Shown: positions 5,276-5,629 of the stretch, in pieces
How positions within the stretch are numbered: the first letter of the stretch is position 1
How the letters are laid out: the number at the start of each line of letters is the position of its first letter
Origin: Hellea sp.
GTDB taxonomy: Bacteria; Pseudomonadota; Alphaproteobacteria; Caulobacterales; Maricaulaceae
Direction: 5' to 3'
Assembly: GCA_020628635.1 (NCBI GenBank)
Contig: JAHDEU010000163.1
Coordinates: 1 to 5,629, forward strand
Length of the DNA stretch: 5,629 bases
The notes under the pieces: generated by a model
The model's input: only the letters and a program-made list of their open reading frames with translations
Told to the model about the DNA's origin: nothing
Database searches by the model: none
Translations under genes and position numbers: made by a program

Positions 5276-5629
5276 ATGACCGCACGCATTGTCTATCAGG
5301 GCGAACCCGGAGCCTTCTCCGATCTCGCCTGCCAGGAACACTTCCCGGACCATGAGAGCTGGGCCTGCGCGAGCTTCGCGCAAGCGTTCGAGCGCGTGCG
5401 CGAGGGCGCGGCCGAAATCGCGATGATCCCGGTGGAGAACACGGTCGCGGGCCGGGTGTCCGACATCTACCACCTGCTGCCGTCGGGCGGGCTGTTCATC
5501 ACGGCGGAACGATACCAACCGATCCATCACCAGCTGCTCGGCCTGCCGGGCGCAAAACTGTCCGGCATCCGCGTCGCGCGCTCGCACCCCATGGCGCTGG
5601 GACAGGTGCGCGAAAGCCTCGCGCGGCTC
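5276..5629 (+). CDS. pheA: Prephenate dehydratase, N-terminal part (partial)
   Basis: The first 118 codons of a prephenate dehydratase, open to the right edge. The enzyme converts prephenate to phenylpyruvate with loss of water and CO2, the committed step to phenylalanine, in the cytoplasm. Matching features are the start RIVYQGEPGAFS (4-15), the family motif MIPVENTVAGRV (50-61), the following DIYHLLPSGGLFI, and SHPMALGQ (103-110). There is no chorismate mutase domain ahead of it, so it is the monofunctional type rather than the E. coli fusion. The catalytic Thr-Arg-Phe motif and the C-terminal ACT domain that senses phenylalanine would lie beyond the window. The ATG at 5276 is chosen because conserved sequence begins three codons later; upstream there is only a TTG at 5240 in frame. 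No signal peptide is present, which argues against the periplasmic cyclohexadienyl dehydratase type. Confidence 0.95.
   Translation, partial: MTARIVYQGEPGAFSDLACQEHFPDHESWACASFAQAFERVREGAAEIAMIPVENTVAGRVSDIYHLLPSGGLFITAERYQPIHHQLLGLPGAKLSGIRVARSHPMALGQVRESLARL

Noticed and set aside
4404..5279. A 291-codon plus-strand frame opposite the cytochrome gene
   Set aside because: The minus strand encodes a clear CKSCH heme site, axial Met and membrane anchor. The plus frame is a compositional shadow.
5133..5285. A longer cytochrome start at 5285
   Set aside because: It would put an Arg-rich stretch of about 50 residues before the membrane anchor, unlike the family, and overlap the pheA start. The ATG at 5132 has a usable ribosome binding site.

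Overview
The window looks like a piece of an alphaproteobacterial chromosome, most likely from the Caulobacterales/Maricaulales/Hyphomonas side of the class. The reasons are high GC, a membrane-anchored class I cytochrome c of the CycM/cy type, an alphaproteobacterial-style M17 aminopeptidase, a signal-less SH3b-NlpC/P60 peptidase, and GANTC sites (the CcrM methylation target) that are rare in the genes and concentrated between them. The exact taxon cannot be read from the sequence.

Layout, left to right. At 1-1289 (minus strand, C-terminus off the left edge) lies a TPR lipoprotein resembling TadD, with a long Pro/Gln/Ala-rich tail. A 138-bp divergent promoter region (1290-1427) separates it from an M17 leucyl aminopeptidase-family gene (1428-2846, plus). 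That gene ends in an intrinsic terminator whose loop contains the stop codon. Then comes a 210-bp intergenic region (2847-3056) with eight GANTC sites in 148 bp, most of them forming the arms of inverted repeats. It precedes a two-gene operon: a MarR-type winged-helix regulator (3057-3563) and an NlpC/P60 cysteine peptidase with SH3b-like domains (3573-4397). This operon converges, with a 3-bp gap, on a minus-strand membrane-anchored cytochrome c (4401-5132) that carries a very acidic C-terminal extension. After a 143-bp divergent region, prephenate dehydratase (pheA) starts at 5276 and runs off the right edge.

How the genes may work together. The aminopeptidase and the SH3b-NlpC/P60 enzyme both lack signal peptides. 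Together they suggest cytoplasmic breakdown of peptides, possibly recycled murein peptides, with the MarR protein as local regulator. This is inference from family roles and gene order. The cytochrome (respiration) and PheA (phenylalanine synthesis) are housekeeping functions not obviously linked to the others.

The most unusual part is the GANTC-rich regulatory region in front of the MarR gene. It ends in a 40-bp nested dyad, just upstream of the ribosome binding site, with a GANTC site in each outer arm and one at the centre. This is a candidate methylation-responsive (CcrM/GcrA-type) control region, possibly combined with MarR autoregulation.
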